Program-made: the position numbers and the translations under genes | Notes under the pieces: model-generated | The model's input: the letters and a program-made list of their open reading frames with translations, nothing else | Database searches by the model: none | What the model was told of the DNA's origin: nothing | In this document: positions 13,183-21,369 of the stretch, piece by piece | Layout: every line of letters starts with the position of its first letter | Numbering within the stretch: position 1 is the first letter of the stretch | IMG/VR virus record: IMGVR_UViG_3300025282_000063 | Coordinates: 1 to 45,838 of that record | DNA length: 45,838 nt | Reading direction: 5' to 3' (one strand) | From: a virus

Positions 13183-14043
13183 ATGAAAAAAATAGAAACG
13201 CTGGTCGAAGACATATATAATTTGTTTACCTTAGACCCCATTGATATGGATGAGGATGAGGTGGACAAACATATAGATACCTTTGGTGAGATGCTTAAAA
13301 TACACATCAAAGATTTTCTGTATGATAAGCCAAGGGATAGAGCTACCCTTCGATTGTCTACCATTGGAAAGCCTGATAGACAGCTTTGGTACGATCTGAA
13401 TAAACCACTGGAGGATGGTCAACTACAACCCTCCACCCGAATAAAGTTTTTGTATGGATATATTCTTGAAGAATTACTTCTTCTTTGTACCGCCATTGCA
13501 GGTCATGAAGTAACCGATCAGCAAAAGGAAGTTGAGGTAGCTGGTGTGAAGGGTCACCAAGACTCCATGATTGATGGAGTTCTAGTTGATTGTAAGTCTG
13601 CCAGTGGTCCAGGCTTTGATAAGTTCAGATATAATAAACTGGTGGAGGATGATCCGTTCGGTTACCTCGCTCAGATATCAGCCTATGCCCATGCCAATGG
13701 TGTTGAACGAGCTGCATTTCTTGTGATAAATAAATCAACAGGAGAAATATGTTTGACTCCTGTACAGCAGATGGATATGATTAATGCAAAAACCCGTGTG
13801 GAATACCTTAAAGGAATGGTTACAGACAGCCGTATACCTGACAGGTGTTATGATGCTGTGCCTGATGGGAAGTCTGGTAATTATAAGCTTTCTGTTGGTT
13901 GTATTTATTGTGGGCATAAAAGAGAATGCTGGAAGGATGCCAACTATGGCCAAGGAATTCGTGTGTTCAGTTATGCAAAAGGGAAGAGGTATCTTACACA
14001 GGTTGGCAAAGAACCTGACGTAGAAGAAGTACTCAATTGGTAA
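13183..14043 (+). CDS. Cas4/RecB-like PD-(D/E)XK exonuclease (286 aa)
   Basis: Catalytic pattern: Asp131 (MIDGVL), Asp136-x-Lys138 (VDCK), and a downstream AQISAYAH with the QxxxY spacing of RecB-family nucleases. A C-terminal CIYCGHKRECW cysteine set resembles the Fe-S-binding end of Cas4/AddB nucleases, though the fourth Cys must come from elsewhere. The likely role is 5'-3' exonuclease in recombination and host DNA breakdown, replacing T7 gp6. Starts 5 bases after the terminator T-run, with a poor ribosome-binding site. Confidence 0.85.
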   Translation: MKKIETLVEDIYNLFTLDPIDMDEDEVDKHIDTFGEMLKIHIKDFLYDKPRDRATLRLSTIGKPDRQLWYDLNKPLEDGQLQPSTRIKFLYGYILEELLLLCTAIAGHEVTDQQKEVEVAGVKGHQDSMIDGVLVDCKSASGPGFDKFRYNKLVEDDPFGYLAQISAYAHANGVERAAFLVINKSTGEICLTPVQQMDMINAKTRVEYLKGMVTDSRIPDRCYDAVPDGKSGNYKLSVGCIYCGHKRECWKDANYGQGIRVFSYAKGKRYLTQVGKEPDVEEVLNW

Positions 14044-14432
14044 TGCACTGGAAATATCACAAGGAATTAGATACCAAAAAGAACTTTGGGTTTGTCTATG
14101 TTATAACTAATAAAAAAACCACCAAGGCTTACATTGGTTGTAAGCAATACTATATAAAACGTGGACTGAGAAAGAAAGAGTCTGGTTGGGAAACTTATAT
14201 GGGTTCTTCCAAGAACCTTCTGGAAGATATAGAAAAACTAGGCAAGGATAACTTTACATTTGAAATTATAGATGAGTATAAAAATAAAAGAAGTTTAAAC
14301 TATTATGAGTGTTATCATCAGATGATTAGACATGTCCTTACAACAACAATAGAAGGAACAGATGAACCAGCCTACTACAATAATTATGTGGGAGGTAAAT
14401 TCTATAGACCTGTTCAGAAGTATGTTGAGTGA
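14043..14432 (+). CDS. GIY-YIG nuclease-domain protein (129 aa)
   Basis: GFVYVITNK near residue 15 and KAYIGCKQYY ten residues later form the GIY-YIG signature. The ATG overlaps the exonuclease stop (TAATG). It is short, without an obvious DNA-recognition domain, as in free-standing phage homing or repair endonucleases. It is AT-rich and basic compared with the genes before it, consistent with a mobile insertion. The 3' end overlaps the next open frame by about 70 bases. Confidence 0.8.
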   Translation: MHWKYHKELDTKKNFGFVYVITNKKTTKAYIGCKQYYIKRGLRKKESGWETYMGSSKNLLEDIEKLGKDNFTFEIIDEYKNKRSLNYYECYHQMIRHVLTTTIEGTDEPAYYNNYVGGKFYRPVQKYVE

Positions 14433-14745
14433 TGATCCTGATCTGACCTCTATCTTTGATGCAGTACACAAGAATCCTTATAAGAGTCTTTACTTCGCTG
14501 TTATTCTCCAAGCTATTCTTGATACAATCAAACCGGAAATTCTTGAAGAAGATAGCTTGATTACTATTCATAGAGATCAGGCACACTCATGGATATTTGC
14601 ATCGGTGGGTGTTACCTGTGAAAATTTTGAAGACACTTGTGCCTTTGCTGGGATAGAGCCTACCCTGGTGAGAGAGTTTACGCAAAAAACTATTGATATA
14701 GGAGATGTTGAAAATGTCAGACGAAACCTCAGCTTCCTCTTGTGA
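14362..14745 (+). CDS. Unknown protein (up to 127 aa)
   Basis: The start is uncertain. ATG 14362 has AGAAGGA just upstream but overlaps the GIY-YIG gene by 71 bases; ATG 14419 (starting MLSDDPDL) gives a 108-residue form with a smaller overlap. The second half (DQAHSWIFASVGVTCENFEDTCAFAG) looks conserved and helical. I do not recognise the family. It is followed with overlap by the DUF3310 gene. Confidence 0.65.
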   Translation: MNQPTTIIMWEVNSIDLFRSMLSDDPDLTSIFDAVHKNPYKSLYFAVILQAILDTIKPEILEEDSLITIHRDQAHSWIFASVGVTCENFEDTCAFAGIEPTLVREFTQKTIDIGDVENVRRNLSFLL

Positions 14746-15271
14746 AACTGGTTCTCACTATGAAGGAGACTTTTCTTATTTTCCAAAAGATTCCTATCAC
14801 CTTGAAACCCGAATGAATAATCCTGATAAACCAAAAGGAACTCACTCAATCACCTGTCCAGAGTGTAATAAAGATGTACATGTACACCACTTTGAGTGGA
14901 CTTCACTCAAGTGTCAACACTGTGGGGCTGTAGTAGCGAATGATAAATGGCAGATGAAGGGAGACTTCTCTTACTCTAGTCGTATGGAAAAACTGGGCGA
15001 TAGAGAAGGAACCTACGACTACTACCTACGAAGAATGAAAGAGGAGAATGCCTTGAAAAAACAGGTGGGTGGTGAGCATTATAAAGACTGCAACATCCAA
15101 CCTGTTGAATATATTTTTCAAAATGATCTTGACTACTTTGAGGGGAACGTGGTAAAATATATAACTAGACACAGGAAAAAGGGAGAGGGTAAAAAAGATG
15201 TAGAAAAAGCTATTCACTATGCCCAACTAATTCTCGAACTCTTTTATAATGAACAGGCCAACAATGTTTAA
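14714..15271 (+). CDS. Zinc-ribbon plus DUF3310 protein (185 aa)
   Basis: Start at ATG 14714, 8 bases after AGGAG; ATG 14705 is too close to it. Residues about 45-75 hold two CxxC pairs (CPEC, CQHC), a zinc ribbon. The C-terminal 65 residues (KQVGGEHYKDCNIQPVEYI, then GNVVKYITRHRKKG and DVEKAIHYAQ) match DUF3310, a small phage domain often called SaV-like and sometimes annotated as nucleotide kinase-related. The zinc-ribbon fusion is less usual. It ends inside the RNR start, so translation is coupled. Confidence 0.85.
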   Translation: MSDETSASSCETGSHYEGDFSYFPKDSYHLETRMNNPDKPKGTHSITCPECNKDVHVHHFEWTSLKCQHCGAVVANDKWQMKGDFSYSSRMEKLGDREGTYDYYLRRMKEENALKKQVGGEHYKDCNIQPVEYIFQNDLDYFEGNVVKYITRHRKKGEGKKDVEKAIHYAQLILELFYNEQANNV

Positions 15272-16940
15272 ATCAAATAGAAATCCCCAGTTCCGATCCA
15301 AGTTTAGTGAAGACATCTTCAATACAAAGTATTCTCATGAGGGAGCTGAAACTCTCCATGAGCTATCCTGTACGTTGGTCAACGATGTCTGCCAAAGTAA
15401 GCTAACAGCAGATGAGAAGGAAGAACTTATAGATCATATCTCCAACCTTCGCTTTATCCCCGGAGGTCGTTATCTTTATTATGCTGGGCGTGATAAAAAA
15501 TTCTTTAATAACTGTTACCTACTCAAAGCAGAGGAAGATAATCGAGAAGATTGGGCGAAGCTCAGTTGGGAAGCTGAGTCTTGCCTGATGACAGGGGGTG
15601 GTATTGGAGTTGACTATTCTGTCTATCGACAGGAGGGACAGATCTTGAAGGGGACAGGTGGCATCAGCAGTGGTCCCATCCCCAAGATGCAAATGATAAA
15701 TGAGATAGGAAGACATGTAATGCAGGGCGGTTCCCGTAGATCGGCGATCTATGCCAGCCTGAATTGGAAACACGCAGATATAGACCAATTTTTGGTGTCG
15801 AAGAATTGGCATGATATGCCGGTGGGAAATACAGGACAGACAATCTTTGACATAAAGCAGGATGACTTCAACTTTCCCGCACCCTTGGACATGACTAATG
15901 TCTCAGTTAATTACGATACTGAATGGCTACTTAATTACTGGGAGACAGGGGAGGTAGGGGATGTATTTAAAACTAATGTATATCAGGCTTTACGAACGGC
16001 TGAACCAGGATTCTCGTTTAATTTCTTTGAGAAGGAAAATGAAACGCTACGAAATGCGTGTACCGAAGTTACTTCTGAAGATGATTCTGATGTTTGTAAT
16101 CTTGGTTCTCTCAATTTTGCTAGAATCGATGATCTTAACCAGTTGCGAGAAGTTGTTTCGCTAGCTACCAAGTTCTTACTGTGTGGTACGCTTCGAGCAC
16201 AGCTACCCTACGACAAAGTATATGAAGTACGAGATAAGAATAGACGACTAGGGTTAGGTCTGATGGGTCTTCATGAGTGGCTTATCCAGCGTGGGGGTAG
16301 GTATGAGACAACTCCTGAACTACACAGATGGTTGAAGGTATACGAAGCTGAATCGGATAAGATAGCCAGAGACTTTTCTGATAAACTCTCAATCTCCAGA
16401 CCTGTGGCAGTCAGAGCCGTGGCTCCCACAGGAACTATAGGAATTCTGGGAGGTACCTCCACTGGTATAGAACCTATCTTTGCCGTGGCCTACAAGAGAA
16501 GGTATCTCAAGAACAGGCGTTGGCATTTCCAGCATGTGGTGGATAGTGCTGCCCAGGAAATGATAGAACTATATGACATCAAACCAGATAAGATTGAGTC
16601 GGCTCTGGATCTGGCAGAAGACTATGAACGCCGACTTAACTTCCAAGCCAACGTCCAAGAGTATGTGGACATGGCCATATCCTCCACCATCAATCTTCCA
16701 GGGTGGGATACAGAAAAGAATAACGAGGATGGTGTAGAAAAGTTTACCCAGACATTGGCCAAGTATGCCCATCGACTACGAGGGTTTACCTGTTTCCCAG
16801 ATGGTTGTCGAGGTGGACAGCCCCTAACTCCCATATCTTATGAAGAGGCTATTGAAAAATTAGGAGAAGAATTTGAGGACAATATACAAACACATGATAT
16901 TTGTGACATTAGTGGTAGTAGTGGTATTTGTGGAGTTTAA
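15264..16940 (+). CDS. nrdJ: Class II (adenosylcobalamin-dependent) ribonucleotide reductase
   Basis: Converts ribonucleotides to deoxyribonucleotides for phage DNA synthesis. Numbering from ATG 15264: Cys84 (NNCYLL) and Cys278 (DVCNLGS) are the redox pair. Asn264-x-Cys266-x-Glu268 (NACTE) is the active-site triad, with the radical-carrying Cys266. The end CDISGSSGICGV supplies C-terminal shuttle cysteines. No beta subunit gene lies next to it, as expected for the B12-dependent class. At 558 residues it is on the short side. The alternative start at 15249 lacks a ribosome-binding site. Host B12 supply would be needed. Confidence 0.88.
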   Translation: MFKSNRNPQFRSKFSEDIFNTKYSHEGAETLHELSCTLVNDVCQSKLTADEKEELIDHISNLRFIPGGRYLYYAGRDKKFFNNCYLLKAEEDNREDWAKLSWEAESCLMTGGGIGVDYSVYRQEGQILKGTGGISSGPIPKMQMINEIGRHVMQGGSRRSAIYASLNWKHADIDQFLVSKNWHDMPVGNTGQTIFDIKQDDFNFPAPLDMTNVSVNYDTEWLLNYWETGEVGDVFKTNVYQALRTAEPGFSFNFFEKENETLRNACTEVTSEDDSDVCNLGSLNFARIDDLNQLREVVSLATKFLLCGTLRAQLPYDKVYEVRDKNRRLGLGLMGLHEWLIQRGGRYETTPELHRWLKVYEAESDKIARDFSDKLSISRPVAVRAVAPTGTIGILGGTSTGIEPIFAVAYKRRYLKNRRWHFQHVVDSAAQEMIELYDIKPDKIESALDLAEDYERRLNFQANVQEYVDMAISSTINLPGWDTEKNNEDGVEKFTQTLAKYAHRLRGFTCFPDGCRGGQPLTPISYEEAIEKLGEEFEDNIQTHDICDISGSSGICGV

Positions 16941-16954
16941 TTTTTAAAAAGTCC

Positions 16955-16983
16955 TTGACGAAAGGAACTTTCTGTAGTATAAT
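16955..16983 (+). promoter_or_regulatory. Sigma70 promoter for the accessory block
   Basis: TTGACG (16955-16960), a 17-base spacer and TATAAT (16978-16983), in the gap after the RNR gene. It would transcribe the zinc-finger peptide, glycan genes, holin, pyrB and terminase small subunit. Only one mismatch to consensus. Confidence 0.85.
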
Positions 16984-17016
16984 ATATAAGTGATTTAATA
17001 TCAAGGATAGTTTGTG

Positions 17017-17184
17017 ATGAAGCAGACATGTTGTTACATTTGTAAGTTGGGGTGGTTACCAACTGAACCTACCCCTCCCCTCTTCAATCGAGAGGGAATA
17101 TATTTATGTAAACCCTGTCTGGATGTAATTAATTCCAGAGCAGCAAAAATGGAGAAACACAAGAGAGATGAAAAAGCAACCTAA
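17017..17184 (+). CDS. Small zinc-finger protein (55 aa)
   Basis: ATG at 17017, with AAGGATAG 10 bases upstream, is the first gene after the promoter at 16955. Two Cys pairs (CYIC near residue 6 and CKPC near 31) with about 21 residues between them form a likely zinc finger. A basic helical tail follows (SRAAKMEKHKRDEKAT). It overlaps the glycosyltransferase start by 17 bases. A regulatory or DNA/RNA-binding role is inferred only from the fold. Confidence 0.75.
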   Translation: MKQTCCYICKLGWLPTEPTPPLFNREGIYLCKPCLDVINSRAAKMEKHKRDEKAT

Positions 17185-17938
17185 CACAGTTTACATTGGT
17201 TATGATCCCAAGGAAGACGTAGCCTATGAAGTTTTAAAGTTTACCATCGAGAGGATTGCTGTTGACAATGTACGAATTGTTCCTATTAAGCGTGATGTTG
17301 TTGAGCGCATGGGTATATATAACCGTAAATATGATATAATCGATGGCCAACATGTAGATAAGATTGACGGCCATCCGTTCTCCAGTGATTTCAGCTTTAC
17401 TAGATTTCTTGTTCCGGCCTTGAATATGTACCAAGGCTGGGCCTTGTATATGGACTGTGATATGTATCTCAGAACAGACATCAACTCTTTGTTTGAAGAA
17501 TATAATATGGACTACTATCCCGTTTACTGTGTTAAACATAAGTATGCGCCGGGAGAAGGTTTGAAAATGGATGGTCGTATACAGGAGAACTATCGCAGAA
17601 AGAACTGGTCGAGTCTCATATTATGGAACTGTGGTCATCCACTAAATCAAAAGCTTACGGTTGCTGATGTTAATAAGAGAACGGGAAGATGGCTGCACGG
17701 CTTTGGATGGTTGCCGGATAAAGAAGCAGACATTGGTTCTATTCATGAGGAATGGAACTGGCTGGACAACCACTCTCACCCAGATATTGAGGCCAAGAAC
17801 GTACACTTCACAACTGGCGGACCTTGGTTCCGAGATTGGAAATGTGGTCGAGAGATAGATGGGCAGTATGCCGCAGAATGGAATGGTGATTATACCTACT
17901 TAGCAGGACACGGAAAGATTAAACCTTATGAAATATAA
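17168..17938 (+). CDS. GT8-like glycosyltransferase (256 aa)
   Basis: A GT-A fold glycosyltransferase. N-terminal IGYDPKED; GWALYMDCDMYLR with the metal-binding Asp96-x-Asp98; SSLILWNCGHP and a C-terminal KNVHFTTGGPWF, all in the order seen in GT8/glycogenin-like enzymes. It would move a sugar from a nucleotide sugar to an unknown acceptor, possibly phage DNA, a virion protein or a host surface glycan. It overlaps its neighbours on both sides and begins a run of glycan/methyl-transfer genes. Confidence 0.8.
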   Translation: MKKQPNTVYIGYDPKEDVAYEVLKFTIERIAVDNVRIVPIKRDVVERMGIYNRKYDIIDGQHVDKIDGHPFSSDFSFTRFLVPALNMYQGWALYMDCDMYLRTDINSLFEEYNMDYYPVYCVKHKYAPGEGLKMDGRIQENYRRKNWSSLILWNCGHPLNQKLTVADVNKRTGRWLHGFGWLPDKEADIGSIHEEWNWLDNHSHPDIEAKNVHFTTGGPWFRDWKCGREIDGQYAAEWNGDYTYLAGHGKIKPYEI

Positions 17939-20282
17939 AGTAGTAACTTGTTTTGATGAAAACATATTAAAGCATAATGGCTCCAGACTTCTTGAGCAAT
18001 TCAAGAATAACTGGCAACCCAGCATCGAGTTTCACTGCTATTATTATAATATGGATATAGCTAATTACTCGTTGCCTAAAGCTAAAAATATTAAGTATCA
18101 CAATCTATCGGATGTGGAAGAGTATGCTACATTTGTTGAAGAGAACAAAGATCACAATGGCACCGAAGGTGGTGCTGTTAGTTATACCCATCTTCTCGAT
18201 GGGCTGGGGACATCAACTAAAGTATTTTCAATAAGTGAGTGTGCTTTCAACAATAAAGAGTGTTGGCTTCTCTGGATAGATCCTCTCTCCATGAATCTGA
18301 AAGATATTCGTACCACCACTCTGGATCGCTACTTCCCAAAGAAAGATAGTAATGTAGATTTTGCATCCATTCCTGAGAACGATCATATTCTGGCCTTTAA
18401 TATTTCCAGACAAACCAGTGTTGATTTGCTTGGAGATTGGCGAGGAGCCTATATGTCCGGGGAGTATATGAACTATCGAGAATGGGGAAGCTCCTTTGTT
18501 CTTAGTAGACTTATTACAATCTATAATTCTCACGGCATGTTTATTCACGAGCTGGAAGACTTGGAAGATATTCTTATTAATTTAAAAAATAAAGATATGC
18601 AAGGTGCCAGAGATAGTTCCGGTGATAGAATAGTTCAATTGTCTGATACCGAAACATCCCCGGATATACTTCCCAGTAGATACAAACAGCTTGCCGATAT
18701 GATAAGGTTTTATAAGCCTAAGACTATCCTTGAAACCGGAACATGGAATGGTGGGAGAGCTATTGAAATGGCTCTAGCATCCTTTGACACCAATGATGAG
18801 GTCCACTATATAGGCTACGATTTGTTTGAGGATGCTACTACCCAGACAGACAAGGAAGAATTCAACGCCAAGCCCCACAATACCAAGCTGGCAGTGGTGA
18901 AACGTCTGGATGAATTTAAAGAGCATATGAAAAAGGAAAGACAAAAAGAATTTTCGTATGAACTTTACAAGGGGAATGTCAGAGATACTCTGAATGAAAT
19001 GTACACTGATGAGGCAGACTTTGCCTTGATAGGTAGTGGTAACAGTGAACAGACGGTCCAACATGAATATAATATCTTAAAGAATGTTCCGGTTGTGGTG
19101 GGCGATCATTATTTTACAAAGGACGATAATGATAAAATACCTTCCGAAAAATACCAAGGAATTAAAAAAGTATTTGATGCGGTACAAACCAAGAAAGTAG
19201 ATGCTCAGGAAACAACAGAAGATGGTTGGACAAACTTTGATGAGGAAGCAACCACTCGGAAGCATGTTCTGCCTTCCAGTGATAAAGTAGCAGGAGGAGG
19301 ACACACCCATTTGGTAGTCTTTCTTCACGATGCCACCCTAGAAGGGCTTCCTGAAGATCTAAAGCGTGTTCCTATTGTTGTCCATCCCAGAGATTGTGTC
19401 CCGAAGGATTACATTAAGAATAATATTAAAACTAATATGGATCTACTTGACCCCAAAAAATGGATAAATAAACATCCCCCACACAGAGAAGTTGGTATTA
19501 TTGTATCGGCTGGTCCTTATCTGAACTACAAAAAATTAAAAAGTTTCATAAAAAAGAATCGTGGTGCCAAGGTCTTGACAGTTAAACATGGTTATCCAGG
19601 TCTATTAAAAAATGATATAAAGCCTTGGGGATGTGTTGTTCTTGATCCTAGATCAATAACTGGTAAGAGTACCCATAATATTATTCGGAAAGACTTATTT
19701 GAGACAATTGATCCCAATACAAACTTCTTTATTGCCTCAATGACAGACCCCTCTGTAACTAATTTTCTTCTGGATAGGGGTGCTTGTATCTGGGGTTGGC
19801 ACGCTTTCACAGATTCTTTAAGAGAAGAACAAGATCAAGGATCACATATCGAGAACCAACAGGTTAGACTTAATGAGGAGTTGGGAATACCCAAGGGAGC
19901 TACTCTTATTACAGGTGGGACATGTGCAGCAATGCGATCCATTGGAATTCTTCACACAATGGGTTTCAGAGACATTCACCTATTTGGTTTTGACTGTTGC
20001 AGGGAAGAGCCAACCAAGGAAGAGATGACAGAGACAGTGGGAGATATTGAAGGTGGGGAAACACCCAAGCCAAAATATATTCAGGTAAATGTCAAGGATA
20101 AGACTTACTGGACAACTGGAGAGCTTCTGGCTATGGCACAGGACTGTGAGAAAATATTTGCCGACTCATCTTTGGATGGTATACTTTCATTCCACGGGAA
20201 GGATACAATGGTAGCAGATCTTTGGAACATTAAAGAAGAGCAAGAATCCCGACCAAGTTTTAGAGCGTACTATGACAACTAG
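17928..20282 (+). CDS. Three-domain protein: GT-like, SAM methyltransferase, DUF115
   Basis: Residues about 1-220 look like a GT-A-type domain (KVVTCFDENIL at the start, WIDPLSMN in the DxD position but without a clear DxD). Residues about 245-400 hold a Rossmann methyltransferase with the SAM loop ETGTWNGG (269-276). Residues about 510-770 match DUF115/MptE-like: GIIVSAGPYLNYKKL (526 onward) and TGGTCAAMRSIG then IHLFGFD (662 onward). DUF115 proteins occur with flagellin glycosylation genes (Maf) and as pterin kinases. A fusion of all three is unusual. It overlaps the GT8 gene by 11 bases and the next methyltransferase by 11, so the three probably form one pathway. Confidence 0.75.
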   Translation: MKYKVVTCFDENILKHNGSRLLEQFKNNWQPSIEFHCYYYNMDIANYSLPKAKNIKYHNLSDVEEYATFVEENKDHNGTEGGAVSYTHLLDGLGTSTKVFSISECAFNNKECWLLWIDPLSMNLKDIRTTTLDRYFPKKDSNVDFASIPENDHILAFNISRQTSVDLLGDWRGAYMSGEYMNYREWGSSFVLSRLITIYNSHGMFIHELEDLEDILINLKNKDMQGARDSSGDRIVQLSDTETSPDILPSRYKQLADMIRFYKPKTILETGTWNGGRAIEMALASFDTNDEVHYIGYDLFEDATTQTDKEEFNAKPHNTKLAVVKRLDEFKEHMKKERQKEFSYELYKGNVRDTLNEMYTDEADFALIGSGNSEQTVQHEYNILKNVPVVVGDHYFTKDDNDKIPSEKYQGIKKVFDAVQTKKVDAQETTEDGWTNFDEEATTRKHVLPSSDKVAGGGHTHLVVFLHDATLEGLPEDLKRVPIVVHPRDCVPKDYIKNNIKTNMDLLDPKKWINKHPPHREVGIIVSAGPYLNYKKLKSFIKKNRGAKVLTVKHGYPGLLKNDIKPWGCVVLDPRSITGKSTHNIIRKDLFETIDPNTNFFIASMTDPSVTNFLLDRGACIWGWHAFTDSLREEQDQGSHIENQQVRLNEELGIPKGATLITGGTCAAMRSIGILHTMGFRDIHLFGFDCCREEPTKEEMTETVGDIEGGETPKPKYIQVNVKDKTYWTTGELLAMAQDCEKIFADSSLDGILSFHGKDTMVADLWNIKEEQESRPSFRAYYDN

Positions 20283-20958
20283 AGACATTTCTCCGGGAGA
20301 ACACTTCAATAGGGACAATCCCTCCAAGAAATATATATCCCTTCTGGAAGAATACAAAGTTATGCATGGCCATTCAGATAGAATGTTCAATGGTAGAAGC
20401 CTGTTAAAATTTGTAGATATTATCAAGGCTTATCTGGAGAAGAATGAATGTCAGTCTGTCTTGGATTACGGCTCTGGGAAGGGAGCCTTATATACCGAAG
20501 ACTTTCACACCATCACAAAGGAAATAAACAAACCACTCCCTGAGTACTGGGATCTTGATTTATGTGTGATGTATGATCCTGCTTATGAGGAACACTCAAC
20601 CTTACCGGACAGGAAGTTTGATGCAGTAATTTCCACAGATGTTCTGGAACACATACCAGAAGCCGATCTGGGATGGGTACTTCGGGAGATGTATTCAAAG
20701 GCAGAGAAGATGGTGTTTCTCAATGTTGCTTGCTTCCCAGCCCTGAAGAAACTGAAGGATGGGTCTAATGCACACGTCTCTATATTTTCCACAGAAGAAT
20801 GGATACAATTTGTAGCTACGACAAGTATCCCATTCAAAGATCTGAAGATATATTTATTTGCGGACAACATAGATAAGGAAGACGGGGAGTTTACCGTTCG
20901 AGGTTTCAAAATAGAAAGTAAACCACACGTAACAGAATTACAAGGAGAACCTAAATAA
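20272..20958 (+). CDS. SAM-dependent methyltransferase (228 aa)
   Basis: Class I methyltransferase with motif I VLDYGSGKG (about residues 63-71) and FDAVISTDVLEHIPEADL, the acidic loop and motif post II typical of Methyltransf_11/23 enzymes. A small-molecule, sugar or lipid-linked target is more likely than DNA because no DPPY or N-x-PY catalytic motif is seen. It overlaps the triple-domain protein, and its stop overlaps the holin ATG (TAATG). Confidence 0.8.
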   Translation: MTTRDISPGEHFNRDNPSKKYISLLEEYKVMHGHSDRMFNGRSLLKFVDIIKAYLEKNECQSVLDYGSGKGALYTEDFHTITKEINKPLPEYWDLDLCVMYDPAYEEHSTLPDRKFDAVISTDVLEHIPEADLGWVLREMYSKAEKMVFLNVACFPALKKLKDGSNAHVSIFSTEEWIQFVATTSIPFKDLKIYLFADNIDKEDGEFTVRGFKIESKPHVTELQGEPK

Positions 20959-21362
20959 TGTTTGGAATCGTTGAATCAGTTATAGGAGTAGCAGGGAAAG
21001 TTCTTGATAAGTTTGTGTCAGACAAAGATCTGAAGACCAAGCTTGAGGCTGAATTTAAAACAGGACTACTTGCTCTGGACTTAGCTCAGGCACAGACAAA
21101 CCTTGAGCAAGCCAAACATCCCTCCATATTCGTTGCCGGAGCTAGACCGAGCATCATGTGGATATGCGCCTTCGCTCTGGCTTGGCAGTTCATTGGCGCT
21201 CCTATTGCAGCTTGGGTTGTTGTGATGTGGTATCCCACCGTTGTACTGCCTGTTCTGGAAACTGGAGAGCTTACTGGGTTAGTACTTGCCCTGCTTGGTC
21301 TGGGTACTATGCGTACCGCCGAGAAGTGGAAGGGAGTTGCCCGAAACAACATGAAGCGTTAG
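20958..21362 (+). CDS. 3TM-type holin (134 aa)
   Basis: An amphipathic N-terminal helix region (GVAGKVLDKFVSDKDLK) is followed by a soluble linker with an ARPSIMW motif and two or three hydrophobic segments (about residues 66-92 and 95-118). This matches the 3TM holin family found in phages and gene transfer agents. It would make pores in the inner membrane at lysis so the M15 endolysin at 26121 can act. It lies in the rightward arm, far from the endolysin. Confidence 0.8.
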   Translation: MFGIVESVIGVAGKVLDKFVSDKDLKTKLEAEFKTGLLALDLAQAQTNLEQAKHPSIFVAGARPSIMWICAFALAWQFIGAPIAAWVVVMWYPTVVLPVLETGELTGLVLALLGLGTMRTAEKWKGVARNNMKR

Positions 21363-21369
21363 AAAATCA

